This document shows positions 15,472 through 24,167 of a stretch of DNA of 45,507 nucleotides, piece by piece. The notes under the pieces were generated by a model. It searched no databases and was not told where the DNA came from. It was given only the letters and a program-made list of their open reading frames with translations. A program made the translations under genes and the position numbers. This DNA is from Acidimicrobiia bacterium (lineage in GTDB: Bacteria; Actinomycetota; Acidimicrobiia; Acidimicrobiales; MedAcidi-G1). How positions within the stretch are numbered: position 1 is the first letter of the stretch; every line of letters starts with the position of its first letter. The stretch covers positions 1 through 45,507 of the forward strand of contig DUAC01000019.1 in the NCBI GenBank assembly GCA_012961035.1, read 5' to 3'.

Positions 15472-15497
15472 GCCGGCACGAGGGGACTGGAGTCCAC

Positions 15498-16694
15498 ATG
15501 GCCTCACACGGCATACGGGACCGCGTGGCGATCGTCGGCATGGGTTGCACGCCGTTCAGGGAGCACTGGGACTCCTCCCTGGACGACCTCCTGATCGACG
15601 CCCACGGCCTGGCGCTGTCCTCTGCCGGCATGGTCGCCGATGACATCGACGCCTACTGGTACGGCACGTCGCAGTCCTCGGCCTCCGGTATCTCGCTGGC
15701 CACGCCGCTGCGGCTGGCCGACAAGCCGGTGACCCGTGTCGAGAACTACTGCGCAACCGGGTCCGACGCCCTCAGGCAGGCCTGCTACGCCGTGGCGTCA
15801 GGGGCCTACGACGTGGCGGTGGCGATTGGCGCCGAGAAGGTCAAGGACGGTGGCTACCAGGGACTCAACGCCTTCCCCATCCCCACCGACGGCACCAACC
15901 GGACGCTCACGGCGGCGGCGATGTTCAGCCTCATCCTCCCCGCCTACGCGGAGCGCTACGGGGTGGACGCCGAGGAGCTGCGCTACGTGGTGGCGAAGAT
16001 CGCCGAGAAGAACCACTTCAACGGGGCACGCAACGAGTTGGCCCAGTTCCGACGCGAGACCTCGGCCGAGGCCATCTGCGAGATGCCGGCAGTGGCCGGT
16101 GGGCTCTCCGTGTTCGACTGTGCAGGGGTAGCCGACGGCGCGGCGGCCGCCGTCGTGGTGGCTGCCGACCGGGCGACGGACTACACCGATGCACCGCTGT
16201 ACGTGAAGGCCCTCTCGCTGGTGGCCGGTAACGGCAGTGGGCTGGTGGACCCGGAGTTCGACTTCACCACGCTGCCGGAGTGCGCCGCCGCCGCTGCCGA
16301 GGCGTACGCCCAGGTCGGCATCACCGACCCGCGGACCGAGCTGGCCATGGCCGAGGTCCACGACTGCTTCACGCCCACCGAGCTGGTGCTGATGGAGGAC
16401 CTCGGCTTCTGTGATCGGGGCACCGCGTGGCGCGAGGTCCTGGACGGCACCTTCGCCCTGGACGGAGACCTACCGGTCAACCCGGACGGCGGCCTGAAGA
16501 GCTTCGGCCATCCGGTCGGCGCCAGCGGCCTGCGCATGTACTACGAGGCCTGGTTGCAGCTTCGGGGCGAAGCGCCGGTGGAGCGACGGATCTCCACGCT
16601 CGCCGATCGCAGCATGGCGCTGATCCACAACCTCGGGGGCTACCCGGGCGAGATGGTCTCGTTCGTGGGGATCGTCGGCACCGAGCTGGGCTGA
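15498..16694 (+). CDS. SCP2-type thiolase / lipid-transfer protein family
   Basis: This 398-aa thiolase-fold protein has the acyl-accepting cysteine in VENYCATGSDAL (Cys85), the histidine motif VHDCFTPTE and GGLKSFGHPVGASG. The second C-terminal cysteine of biosynthetic thiolases is replaced in LIHNLGGYPGEMVSF, as in SCP2-type thiolases and the actinobacterial sterol aldolases of the Ltp group. Those enzymes act with a DUF35 partner, and here the OB-fold is fused to the preceding protein, so the two gene products probably form a complex. The reaction is likely thiolytic or retro-aldol release of a short unit from a CoA-bound chain. GGGGACTGGAG precedes the ATG. It ends convergently with the DinB-like gene. 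Confidence 0.88.
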   Translation: MASHGIRDRVAIVGMGCTPFREHWDSSLDDLLIDAHGLALSSAGMVADDIDAYWYGTSQSSASGISLATPLRLADKPVTRVENYCATGSDALRQACYAVASGAYDVAVAIGAEKVKDGGYQGLNAFPIPTDGTNRTLTAAAMFSLILPAYAERYGVDAEELRYVVAKIAEKNHFNGARNELAQFRRETSAEAICEMPAVAGGLSVFDCAGVADGAAAAVVVAADRATDYTDAPLYVKALSLVAGNGSGLVDPEFDFTTLPECAAAAAEAYAQVGITDPRTELAMAEVHDCFTPTELVLMEDLGFCDRGTAWREVLDGTFALDGDLPVNPDGGLKSFGHPVGASGLRMYYEAWLQLRGEAPVERRISTLADRSMALIHNLGGYPGEMVSFVGIVGTELG

Positions 16695-16750
16695 CCCGCC
16701 CACCGGGCTGGAGTCGGCCCACCGGCTGAGGCCCCGGGTGATGGCCAGGG

Positions 16751-17458
16751 TCAGGGACTGATGGCCAGCCAGGCCTCGACCACGGCTTCGTCGCCGAAGT
16801 ACTCGAGGCCGGGCAGGCGGCGGTTCCACATGAACAGGGCGAGGTCCGACGCCGTGCCCCGCACCGCGGCATCGCCCCTACCGTGCTCGTTGGTGACATT
16901 CAGCACGTCGTCCACGACGGTCAGCAGCCATTCGCCCTGCCCGTCGGTCCGGTGCAGGTGGAGGGATTCCTCCGGGTAGCCGGTCGTGGGTCCCCTCATC
17001 TGGTACCTCCAGGCGACATCCAGGGCCTCGCTGATGCCGTCGGCCGCCAGGTCGGCGTCGATGGGTTCGGCATCGCCAGCGGCGTTCTCCGCGTCCCAGC
17101 GGTGGATGGCCGTCTCGTGCACCATCCGGCGAAGGATCCATGCCACCGTCCGGCCTTCCTCGGGACACCAGTTCCATGCCGGCGCCGTGGGTTCGGCACC
17201 GGACAGGATGTCCAGCAGCGAGTCGAGTGTCTGGTCCGGCGTCGAGGCATCGTCGGGATCGGGTCGGGCCGGTCGATCCGGGGAGGCTGCCGAGACCTGG
17301 GCCGCCATGAACCCCCACACGTTGCGCATGTGATCGGCGAGGCCGGTGTTGTCCCAGTCGGGGCAGTGCTGGATGCGGGCATCCGGGGCATTGGCCACGG
17401 CGGCCAGCAGGGCACGGCCCTCGTCCCGGATGGCGGAAAGGTGCTGGGAAGGTTCCAT
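16751..17458 (-). CDS. DinB-like / mycothiol-dependent maleylpyruvate isomerase family protein
   Basis: This 235-aa protein is of the actinobacterial TIGR03083-like type. It has an N-terminal four-helix metal-binding bundle with LADHMRNVWGF and the typical MVHETAIHRWDAE (histidines of a metal site), then a C-terminal domain with GTASDLALFMWNRR. Family members bind a divalent metal and some use mycothiol as cofactor, for example in maleylpyruvate isomerisation; most are uncharacterised. Mycothiol occurs in Actinobacteria, which supports the host assignment. The ATG at 17458 begins just before the conserved first helix. It is a single minus-strand gene convergent with the thiolase gene. Confidence 0.85.
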   Translation of the reverse strand: MEPSQHLSAIRDEGRALLAAVANAPDARIQHCPDWDNTGLADHMRNVWGFMAAQVSAASPDRPARPDPDDASTPDQTLDSLLDILSGAEPTAPAWNWCPEEGRTVAWILRRMVHETAIHRWDAENAAGDAEPIDADLAADGISEALDVAWRYQMRGPTTGYPEESLHLHRTDGQGEWLLTVVDDVLNVTNEHGRGDAAVRGTASDLALFMWNRRLPGLEYFGDEAVVEAWLAISP

Positions 17459-17541
17459 TGCGGGAGTCTGGCCTGATCCGGCCCGCAGCGGCCAGTCGTC
17501 GGGCACTCGTGGGGCGCTATCGACCAGGTGTATCGCCGGAT

Positions 17542-18414
17542 TCAGGCGTCGGGTGGCGCGTCCTGCTCGCGCAGGAATGCCTCCAGCTCGGCGGCCAGGT
17601 CGTCGCCCCGGGCCATGAGGTCCTCGCTCTGGTCCACCTGGGACTCCAGTCGCCGCACGTGTGCGCGCACCTCGGCATCTCCGGCGACGGCCAGCTCGAC
17701 GCGTGACTGCCACTCGGCGGCGGGGCCGTCCAGATCGGCGTGGGCGGTGTCTATCCCGCTGACCTGTTCGAATCGGCGCAGCAGGGCACGGGTCGCCTTG
17801 GGGTTGGGGGAGTCCGGCAGGTAGTAGGGGACCGAGACCCGCAGGGATATGACCGGGATCCCGGCCCGGTCGAGGGTGTCATGGAGCACGCCGACCACAC
17901 CCGTGGGGCCCTGGTAGGAGGGCCGGTCCAGGCCCAGTCGGTCGGCCAGCTCCCGGTTGGTGGAGCTGCCGGTGACCGCCGGTGGCCGGGTGTGGGGAGA
18001 CATGCCGCTCATCGATCCGAGGGTCACGACCAACCGTGATCCGGACCGGGTGGCAGCCTCCAGGAGGGCCTCGGTGAAGGTGCGCCACCGGAGGTGGGGT
18101 TCGATTCCGGAGACCAGCACGATGTCGCGTTGACCGTCGGCCGTGCGGACGGCCAGCACGCGGTTCGACGCCCATCGGATCCGGCGTACGTCGTGCTCGT
18201 CGAATTCCACGACCGGTCGTTCCTGGGTGAAGTCGAAGAACGTCTCCGGGTCCACGTCGCCCACCTGCATGCTGTCGAGGCGTTCGGCCAGCCACTCCAC
18301 AGCGGAGGTGGCGGATCCGGCGGCGTCGAAGAGCCCACGGAAGGCCACGACCAGGATGGGCCTGTCCAACCCGGCGGTGAACTGGTCGTCGGCGGTCCAC
18401 CGGAGTTCGTCCAT
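17542..18414 (-). CDS. PAC2 family protein
   Basis: This 290-aa protein resembles PAC2 (proteasome assembly chaperone 2-like) proteins, which are widespread in Actinobacteria. It contains RPILVVAFRGLFDAAGSATSA near the N-terminus, VLVSGIEPHLRWRTF, LVVTLGSMSGMSPHTRPPAV and VSLRVSVPYYLPDSPNPKAT-type segments (here ISLRVSVPYYLPDSPNPKAT), and ends in a charged, coiled-coil-like tail (LESQVDQSEDLMARGDDLA). The biochemical role of bacterial members is not settled. The ATG at 18414 fits the conserved N-terminus. It is divergent from the MFS gene and not obviously linked to the catabolic genes. Confidence 0.85.
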   Translation of the reverse strand: MDELRWTADDQFTAGLDRPILVVAFRGLFDAAGSATSAVEWLAERLDSMQVGDVDPETFFDFTQERPVVEFDEHDVRRIRWASNRVLAVRTADGQRDIVLVSGIEPHLRWRTFTEALLEAATRSGSRLVVTLGSMSGMSPHTRPPAVTGSSTNRELADRLGLDRPSYQGPTGVVGVLHDTLDRAGIPVISLRVSVPYYLPDSPNPKATRALLRRFEQVSGIDTAHADLDGPAAEWQSRVELAVAGDAEVRAHVRRLESQVDQSEDLMARGDDLAAELEAFLREQDAPPDA

Positions 18415-18510
18415 CCCGACAGGCTCGCAGATGCAGCCGCCGGATCGGGGACCGGCGCCGGGTTCGAGCCGGATCAGGCCCGGTGGAGGACTCCGTGGGA
18501 GCATCGACAG

Positions 18511-19731
18511 GTGACCATCGTGGAGGCCCACCACCATCCGTACAGGTGGGTCCTGTTCACGGGTATCTGTGGCGTCTACTTCGCATTCGGGGTGGTGGCC
18601 ATGTCGATCCCGCCACTGGTCGGAGAGGTCCGGGCCGACCTCGGCCTGAGCCGTGGTTCGATGGGTCTGGCCCTGGGCGCATGGCAGGTGGTCTACATAG
18701 TCAGCGCACCCGTGGGCGGCCGCCTCATCGACCGGTTGGGCATCCACCACGGAATCCTCCTCGGGGCGATCGTGGTGACGGCGAGTGGTCTGGTCCGGGC
18801 GGCTGCCACCGGCTTCGGAAGCTTCTGGCTGGCCATTGCCCTATTCGGGGTGGGTGGCCCGCTCGTCTCGGCCGGTGCTCCCAAGGCCGTCGGGCTGTGG
18901 TTCGGGGCGGAGAGGGAACGCCGTCTGGCCATCGGCATCTACAGCACGATGCCGGCGATCGGTGGAATGGCGACCCTGGTGTTCTCCAACTCGGTCCTGA
19001 TGCCGTTGACCGGCTCGTGGCGGGCCACCGTCGTCATCGAGACGGGGGCGATGGTCGTGGCGATGGGTGTATGGCTGGTCGTCTCAGGCCGTGCACCCGA
19101 GCCGCCCATGGCCGTGGTGCCACCTCGCGGGTCCGTCGCTATCGGACGAAAGGGCCTCCTGGCGAGTTCCGAGTTCAGGTTGGTCCTCCTACTGGGCCTC
19201 GGTGTGATGTTCATAGGCCACGGCCTGGGCGGCTGGATGCCGGAGGTCCTCAGGGAGCACAGCGGTTTCTCGGCCATGGCGGCCGCCAACTGGGTTGCGC
19301 TGGGTGGCCTCGTGGGGGTGGTCGCCTCCCTGGTGGTTCCACGTCGTACCGAACGCCATCGGCTGCCTTCGGCGATGGCGATGATCCTGGTGGCGGTGGC
19401 TGTGGGGGTGGCGGCGGTGGTCGTCCTGCCGACCGTGCTGGATCCGATTCCGGTGGCCATGGCCGGGTTGCGTGCGGCCATGATGCCGCTCGTGCTGGTG
19501 GCACTCATGGAGTCCGACGCGGTGGAGCCGTCCAACACCGGCGTCGCCTACGGCCTCTGGTTCGCCGTTGCCGAGATAGGAGGTGTGACCGGACCCCTGG
19601 TGCTGGGCCGGGTGGCCGATACCTCGGCCGGCTTCGGTGGGGCACTCCTGCTGATGGCCCTGGTGTGCGTCCTCATGCTCGTGCCGGTCCGCCGGATGCG
19701 GCGATTCACCGATCGGGATCTTCGCCGGTGA
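18511..19731 (+). CDS. MFS transporter
   Basis: This 406-aa protein has about 12 hydrophobic segments and the MFS loop 2-3 motif GGRLIDRLGI. It begins near WVLFTGICGVYFAFGVVAMS, has LGAWQVVYIVSAPVG, a central polar loop around residue 190-210 (GRAPEPPMAVVPP) and ends with the basic tail VRRMRRFTDRDLRR. It is most like uptake or efflux permeases for small organic anions, but the substrate cannot be read. A GTG at 18511 is chosen; another GTG at 18520 is possible and no strong ribosome site is seen. It lies 73 bp upstream of the third sulfatase in the same direction, so it could carry the sulfated substrate or its product. Confidence 0.88.
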   Translation: MTIVEAHHHPYRWVLFTGICGVYFAFGVVAMSIPPLVGEVRADLGLSRGSMGLALGAWQVVYIVSAPVGGRLIDRLGIHHGILLGAIVVTASGLVRAAATGFGSFWLAIALFGVGGPLVSAGAPKAVGLWFGAERERRLAIGIYSTMPAIGGMATLVFSNSVLMPLTGSWRATVVIETGAMVVAMGVWLVVSGRAPEPPMAVVPPRGSVAIGRKGLLASSEFRLVLLLGLGVMFIGHGLGGWMPEVLREHSGFSAMAAANWVALGGLVGVVASLVVPRRTERHRLPSAMAMILVAVAVGVAAVVVLPTVLDPIPVAMAGLRAAMMPLVLVALMESDAVEPSNTGVAYGLWFAVAEIGGVTGPLVLGRVADTSAGFGGALLLMALVCVLMLVPVRRMRRFTDRDLRR

Positions 19732-19804
19732 CCCGTGCCCGGGATAGTTTCGGCAGCGGCCTGACGGTCGGATCGGCGTACCGGAAGCACCGGGTGGGAG
19801 CCAA

Positions 19805-22135
19805 ATGACCAGCAGCGACGCGCAGGCCGACCCGACCGAGGCGTACGCGGGCTTCGGGGGCGAGATCGGTCGGATCATGTCCACGTCGACGCCGGACTGG
19901 CCCCAGCCTCCGACGGCTCCGGATGGTGCGCCCAACGTGCTGGTGGTGCTGGTGGACGACCTGGGGTACAGCGACGTCGGGTGCTACGGCTCCGAGGTGG
20001 ACACCCCGAACATCGACAGGCTGGCCGCCGAGGGCCTGCGCTACACCAACTTCCACGTCAACCCGATGTGTTCGCCCACGCGGGCCTCCCTGCTCACGGG
20101 GCTGAACCACCACCTGGCCGGCGTGGGCACCGTGTGCCACATGGAGCCGGGCTTCCCCGGCTACGCAGCGTCCATCCGCGACGACGCCGTCACTATGGGC
20201 GAGGTCCTCCGGGATGCCGGCTGGTCGACGCTCATGGTCGGCAAGTGGCACCTCTGCCCGGACTCGCAGCTCACCGAGGCCGGCCCCAGGAACGGCTGGC
20301 CGTGCCAGAAGGGCTTCGACCGCTTCTACGGGATCCTGGATGGCTTCACGAACTTCCACCAGCCGCACCGCCTCTACGAGGACAACCGGGCCCTGGACAT
20401 CGACGACTATCCGGAGGGCTACTACTTCACGGACGACCTGACCGACCGGGCCCTCGACATGGTCCGCCAACTCCGGGACGGCCACCCCACCCGGCCGTGG
20501 TTCCTGTACTTCTCCCACGGGGCGGTCCACGCCCCGCTGCAGGCGAAGTCCGAGGACATTGAAAAATACCGGGGCCTCTACGAGGCGGGCTGGGACGAGG
20601 TTCGCCGCCGACGTTTCGAGCGTCAGAAGGAACTCGGGATCATGGCCGACGACGTTGTCCTGCCACCCCGGAACACCGAGGAGAACTACGCCGTGAAGGC
20701 GTGGGACGACCTCTCCGAGATGGAGAGGGAGTTGTTCGCCCGGTACCAGGAGGTCTTCGCCGGCATGGTCGACAACGTCGACCAGAACCTGGGCCGCCTC
20801 CGTGAGGGTCTGGAGGAGATGGGTGAATGGGAGAACACCATCGTCGTGTTCACCTCGGACAACGGCGGCAGCCGGGAGGGGCTGGAGAACGGCACGTCGG
20901 CCTACTTCCGTACCCTCCTCAGCCAGACGCGCGCCAACCGCCTGGACTCCGTGGAACTGGACCACTCGCGCATGGACCTGATGGGCGGACCGCAGACCCT
21001 GCCCCACTACCCGTCGGGCTGGGCAATGGTCTCGGGTACTCCCTTCCGCCTCTACAAGATCAACACCCACCAGGGCGGTCACCAGGTACCGCTCATCATC
21101 TCGAAGGGGTCCGGACTGCCGGACGGGGGTGGGATCCGACGCCAGTACCAGCACGTCACCGACCTGCTGCCCACCATCCTGGACCTCGTCGGTGTGGAGA
21201 TGGCGACCAGCAAGGGCGGGAGGCCGGTGCCGGCCCCGGCCGGTGTCAGCTTCACGGCCTCGATGGGCGATGTCTCGGCGGCAAGCACCCATCCCGAGCA
21301 GTACTACGAGCAGGCGGGCCACCGCGGCATGTACCGCGACGGCTGGTCGGCGGTGGTCTGCCGAAAGGCCCGCACGCCGTTCAGCGAGGAGGTCTGGGAA
21401 CTCCACAACCTGGTGGAGGATCCGACCGAGAGCAGGAACCTGGCCGACGAGTACCCGGAGAAGGTGGCCGAGCTGGTGGAGGCATGGGAGCGGGCCGCCT
21501 GGGCCAACCAGGTGTTTCCGCTGGACGAGGGCAACAACGTCAAGAACCTGCTGAGGCCACCGTGGAACGCCGACACGGAGGCCGAGGCCCGCTTCAGGCC
21601 CGGCAGCCCGACCACCGAGCGCTACCGGTCCCTGCAGCTCGTCAACTCCCGTTCCTTCGAGGTGGAGGTCTCGCTGGAGGTGGCCGACGGCGACCGCGGC
21701 ACGCTCGTGGCCCACGGCGACCAGGGTGGCGGCTACGCCCTCTACGTGGTGGATGGCCGTCTGCTCCTGGCGTGGAACGGCTACGGCTGCATGACCGAGG
21801 TGGACGGCGGCCCGTTGGCTGCCGGTACCTCCTCGATCATCCTGGCGGTCGAGGCGGTGGGGAACCTTTCCGTGCACGTGGACTTGAGGGTGGACGAAAC
21901 GGTCGTGGCCGGTGCCCGGGACCTGCCGGCGCTCACCGCCATTGCGCCGTTCCAGGGCATAGACGTGGGCATCGACAGGCGTTCGCCGGTCTCATGGACG
22001 ATCCGGGAGAGGTACGGGACCTTCGGGTGGAGCGGGATCCTGCACCACGTCACCTACCGTCCTGGGGAGTTGGCGCCGGACGCCGGGCAGCGTTGGCTGG
22101 ACGTCCTACGCGAGTCGGGCACGAAGTACGAGTAG
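19805..22135 (+). CDS. Arylsulfatase-type sulfatase (formylglycine, Cys-type)
   Basis: This 776-aa sulfatase contains PNVLVVLVDDLGYSDVGC, the maturation motif MCSPTRASLLTG with Cys89, MVGKWHLCP and FTSDNGGSREG. A C-terminal beta-rich region (about 600-776) ends with SGILHHVTYRPG. Domain order and length match the sulfatase at 1047-3326, although the DNA here is clearly more GC-rich, so the two are diverged paralogues with different histories. No signal peptide is visible. GGGTGGGAG precedes the ATG by 4-5 nt, and a -10-like TAGTTT lies at 19745-19750. A strong hairpin follows directly after the stop. It would release inorganic sulfate from an organic sulfate ester in the cytoplasm; the nearby SulP gene may handle the sulfate. 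Confidence 0.93.
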   Translation: MTSSDAQADPTEAYAGFGGEIGRIMSTSTPDWPQPPTAPDGAPNVLVVLVDDLGYSDVGCYGSEVDTPNIDRLAAEGLRYTNFHVNPMCSPTRASLLTGLNHHLAGVGTVCHMEPGFPGYAASIRDDAVTMGEVLRDAGWSTLMVGKWHLCPDSQLTEAGPRNGWPCQKGFDRFYGILDGFTNFHQPHRLYEDNRALDIDDYPEGYYFTDDLTDRALDMVRQLRDGHPTRPWFLYFSHGAVHAPLQAKSEDIEKYRGLYEAGWDEVRRRRFERQKELGIMADDVVLPPRNTEENYAVKAWDDLSEMERELFARYQEVFAGMVDNVDQNLGRLREGLEEMGEWENTIVVFTSDNGGSREGLENGTSAYFRTLLSQTRANRLDSVELDHSRMDLMGGPQTLPHYPSGWAMVSGTPFRLYKINTHQGGHQVPLIISKGSGLPDGGGIRRQYQHVTDLLPTILDLVGVEMATSKGGRPVPAPAGVSFTASMGDVSAASTHPEQYYEQAGHRGMYRDGWSAVVCRKARTPFSEEVWELHNLVEDPTESRNLADEYPEKVAELVEAWERAAWANQVFPLDEGNNVKNLLRPPWNADTEAEARFRPGSPTTERYRSLQLVNSRSFEVEVSLEVADGDRGTLVAHGDQGGGYALYVVDGRLLLAWNGYGCMTEVDGGPLAAGTSSIILAVEAVGNLSVHVDLRVDETVVAGARDLPALTAIAPFQGIDVGIDRRSPVSWTIRERYGTFGWSGILHHVTYRPGELAPDAGQRWLDVLRESGTKYE

Positions 22136-22137
22136 GT

Positions 22138-22157
22138 GCCCCGGAGACCTCCGGGGC
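22138..22157 (+). terminator. Perfect hairpin after sulfatase gene
   Basis: GCCCCGGAG and CTCCGGGGC are exact 9-nt inverted repeats separated by 2 nt, starting 2 nt after the sulfatase stop. There is no U-tract. It may terminate or attenuate transcription before the isochorismatase-fold gene or protect the mRNA 3' end. Confidence 0.5.
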
Positions 22158-22178
22158 GGACGGGAAACGGAGTCGAGG

Positions 22179-22802
22179 ATGGATCTTCAGGAACTGGTCG
22201 CTCCGGACCACACGGCGTTGTGCATCGTGGAGTGCCAGAACGGCGTGGTGGGTCCGGAGTCCAGCATGCCCGCCGTAGCTGACGCCGTGGCCGCCGCCGG
22301 GCTGCTGCCCCGCCTTGGTGGCCTGGCCGTGGCCGCCCGCTCGGCCGGCGTGAGGGTCGTCCACTCCACGTTCCATTCGAGGGCCGACCTGTGGGGCGGC
22401 AACCGGAACTCCCGGCTCTTCGCGGCGGGAAGGAAGGCCGACGTGCAGCAGCTGGTCGGGACGCCGGCCGTGCAGCCGGCACCCGAGCTGGGGCTCGACC
22501 CGGATGTGGACGTGGTCCTTCCACGGTCCCACGGACTCTCGGCCGACTCGGGTTCAGGGCTCTCGGCCATGCTTCGCAACGAGGGCACCACCACCGTCGT
22601 GGTAGTGGGCGTGACGCTGAACCTGGCCATCCCCAACACCGTCTTCGACCTCGTCAACGCGGGCTTCCAGGTCGTGGTCCCGACTGACGGCTCGGTGGCC
22701 ACCGCCGAGGGCTACGGCGACCAGGTGCTGGCCCACACCCTGGCCTACGTGTCGACCCTCACCGATGTGGCGACCCTCACCGAGGCGTGGCTACGGGCCT
22801 GA
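22179..22802 (+). CDS. Isochorismatase-fold protein lacking the catalytic triad
   Basis: This 207-aa protein follows the isochorismatase-like (cysteine hydrolase) fold throughout: TALCIVECQNGVVGPES, GVRVVHSTFHSRADLWG, DVVLPRSHGLSADSGSGL and VVVVGVTLNLAIPNTVFDL. Family enzymes use an Asp-Lys-Cys triad. Here the Asp position is Glu (IVECQNG instead of xVDxQ), the Lys position is Arg (VLPRS) and the Cys position is Ala (TLNLAIPNT instead of xxxxCVxxT). It should therefore be inactive as a cysteine hydrolase and may be a binding protein or use other chemistry. The ATG at 22179 has GGAGTCGAGG upstream. It follows the sulfatase gene with a hairpin between them. Confidence 0.85.
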   Translation: MDLQELVAPDHTALCIVECQNGVVGPESSMPAVADAVAAAGLLPRLGGLAVAARSAGVRVVHSTFHSRADLWGGNRNSRLFAAGRKADVQQLVGTPAVQPAPELGLDPDVDVVLPRSHGLSADSGSGLSAMLRNEGTTTVVVVGVTLNLAIPNTVFDLVNAGFQVVVPTDGSVATAEGYGDQVLAHTLAYVSTLTDVATLTEAWLRA

Positions 22803-22813
22803 TCCGACCGGCC

Positions 22814-24055
22814 TCAGGCACGCCGGCGGCGTAGGCCGACGGCCAGCGAGACCAGGATTCCGACCAGGACCCCCTGTTCGACCCGCGGGCTGAGGGCGAG
22901 GGTGGCGAAGAACGTGACCCAGGCCACGACGGCGTCCGTCGGTGAGATCCGCGCCATTCGCATGAGTCGTCCGGGCTTCACCAGGCCGACCACCGCAGCG
23001 ATGACCACCCCACCCAGGGTGGCCCGCGGGAGTGGTGCCAGCACGTCGGCGAACGGCAGGAAGGCCAGCACCGTGATTCCCGTCACCATTCCCGACCAGC
23101 GGGTGCGCGCTCCGGCCAGCCGGTTCAGCGAGGAGCGGCTGAAGGATCCGCCCACCGGGAAGGACCCGGAGACGGCGGCGGCCACGTTGGCCACCCCCTG
23201 GCTCACGAACTCCCTGTTGGCGCTCCACCGCTGGCCGTCCTCGTCGGCGAATACCCGGGCAATGGATGCAGGCTCGGCGAAGCCGACCAGGGCGATGAGG
23301 ATTCCCCCGACCAGCAGTGAGCCGGTCGACCCCCAGGGGAGGTCCAGCGAGAGGGAGGGAAGGCCCGTGGGAACGTCGCCGACCACCGGCCCTGCGTAGT
23401 CGGTCAGCCGGCTCACGATGACGCCGCCACCGACCGCTATGAGGGCACCGGGAAACATCCGGTGCACGACCCTGCGACCCGCCAGCACGAGCAGCACCGT
23501 CGTGGTGGCGATGGCCAGCGACGCCATCTCCCATCCGCCGGGATGCCCCAGCGACCAACCGGCCCGCCAGAGCACCCCTCCGGAGGGCGTCGCCGTGCCG
23601 AGGGCCTTCGGGAGCTGCGAGGCCAGGATCAGGATCGCCGCGGCGGAGGTGAAGCCGGCGACCACCGGGTCGCGCATCAGGTAGGTGACCACGCCCAGGC
23701 GGAACACTCCCAGGAGCAGTCGGGTGACGCCGACCATCAGGGCCAGCAGGGCGGCCAGGGCCACGTAGTCGGCGCTACCGGGGTCGGCCAGGCTGGCAAG
23801 GGCACCGAAGGTGAGCAGGCTGGTGAGCGCCACGGGCCCCGTCTGGAGGTACGGCGAGGAGGCGAACAGGGCGGCCAGGATCGGAGGCAGCGCCGATGCG
23901 AACAGCCCGATGTGGGATGGCAGGCCTGCCAGCTCGGCGTACGCCATCGACTGGGGGATCAGCACCATCGCCACGCTCAGCCCGGCCAGCAGGTCGGCGG
24001 GGACCGGTCGGCTGGGGGGCGCGACCAGGGCCTCGGTGCTGGCTCCATCGGACAC
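22814..24055 (-). CDS. SulP family anion transporter without STAS domain
   Basis: This 413-aa membrane protein has the SulP hallmarks LLAGLSVAMVLIPQSMAYAELAGLP near the N-terminus, LFASALPPILAALFASSPYLQTGPVALTS, MRDPVVAGFTSAAAILI, GFAEPASIARVFADEDGQRW, VAAAVSGSFPVGGSFSRSSLN and LPRATLGGVVIAAV. It stops right after the last membrane segment (LVSLAVGLRRRRA), so the cytoplasmic STAS domain present in most SulP proteins (550 aa or more) is missing. SulP proteins move sulfate, bicarbonate or organic anions. Lying 10 bp from the convergent sulfatase-isochorismatase-fold gene pair, sulfate is a sensible guess. It starts with GTG at 24055, next to an inverted repeat at 24059-24073. Confidence 0.9.
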   Translation of the reverse strand: MSDGASTEALVAPPSRPVPADLLAGLSVAMVLIPQSMAYAELAGLPSHIGLFASALPPILAALFASSPYLQTGPVALTSLLTFGALASLADPGSADYVALAALLALMVGVTRLLLGVFRLGVVTYLMRDPVVAGFTSAAAILILASQLPKALGTATPSGGVLWRAGWSLGHPGGWEMASLAIATTTVLLVLAGRRVVHRMFPGALIAVGGGVIVSRLTDYAGPVVGDVPTGLPSLSLDLPWGSTGSLLVGGILIALVGFAEPASIARVFADEDGQRWSANREFVSQGVANVAAAVSGSFPVGGSFSRSSLNRLAGARTRWSGMVTGITVLAFLPFADVLAPLPRATLGGVVIAAVVGLVKPGRLMRMARISPTDAVVAWVTFFATLALSPRVEQGVLVGILVSLAVGLRRRRA

Positions 24056-24058
24056 CCC

Positions 24059-24073
24059 GGCACCCTAGGTGCC
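24059..24073. promoter_or_regulatory. Inverted repeat upstream of sulP
   Basis: GGCACC-CTA-GGTGCC has perfect 6-bp arms and ends 4 nt before the GTG start of the SulP gene on the minus strand. It may be an operator, or a hairpin affecting translation initiation. Confidence 0.4.
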
Positions 24074-24167
24074 CGGTCGACGGTCCCCTTCGCCGCTGCC
24101 CTTCGCGGCTCCCCCTCGCCGGGTCCGGATGGCGGGACCGATGGGGTCGACGCGATGGGAGTGGCCG

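Noticed and set aside
16695-16750. Repeat of CCCACCGG between the thiolase and DinB-like genes as a possible terminator
   Set aside because: The two copies are mainly direct repeats; any stem is short and not distinct from background GC-rich sequence.
19761-19775. CTGACGG half-site upstream of the third sulfatase, similar to the acyl-CoA module palindromes
   Set aside because: Only one half is present and the other half does not match, so control by the same regulator is not supported.
19706-21877. Minus-strand frame of about 720 codons opposite the third sulfatase
   Set aside because: The plus strand encodes a full sulfatase with CSPTR motif; the antisense product has no motif.
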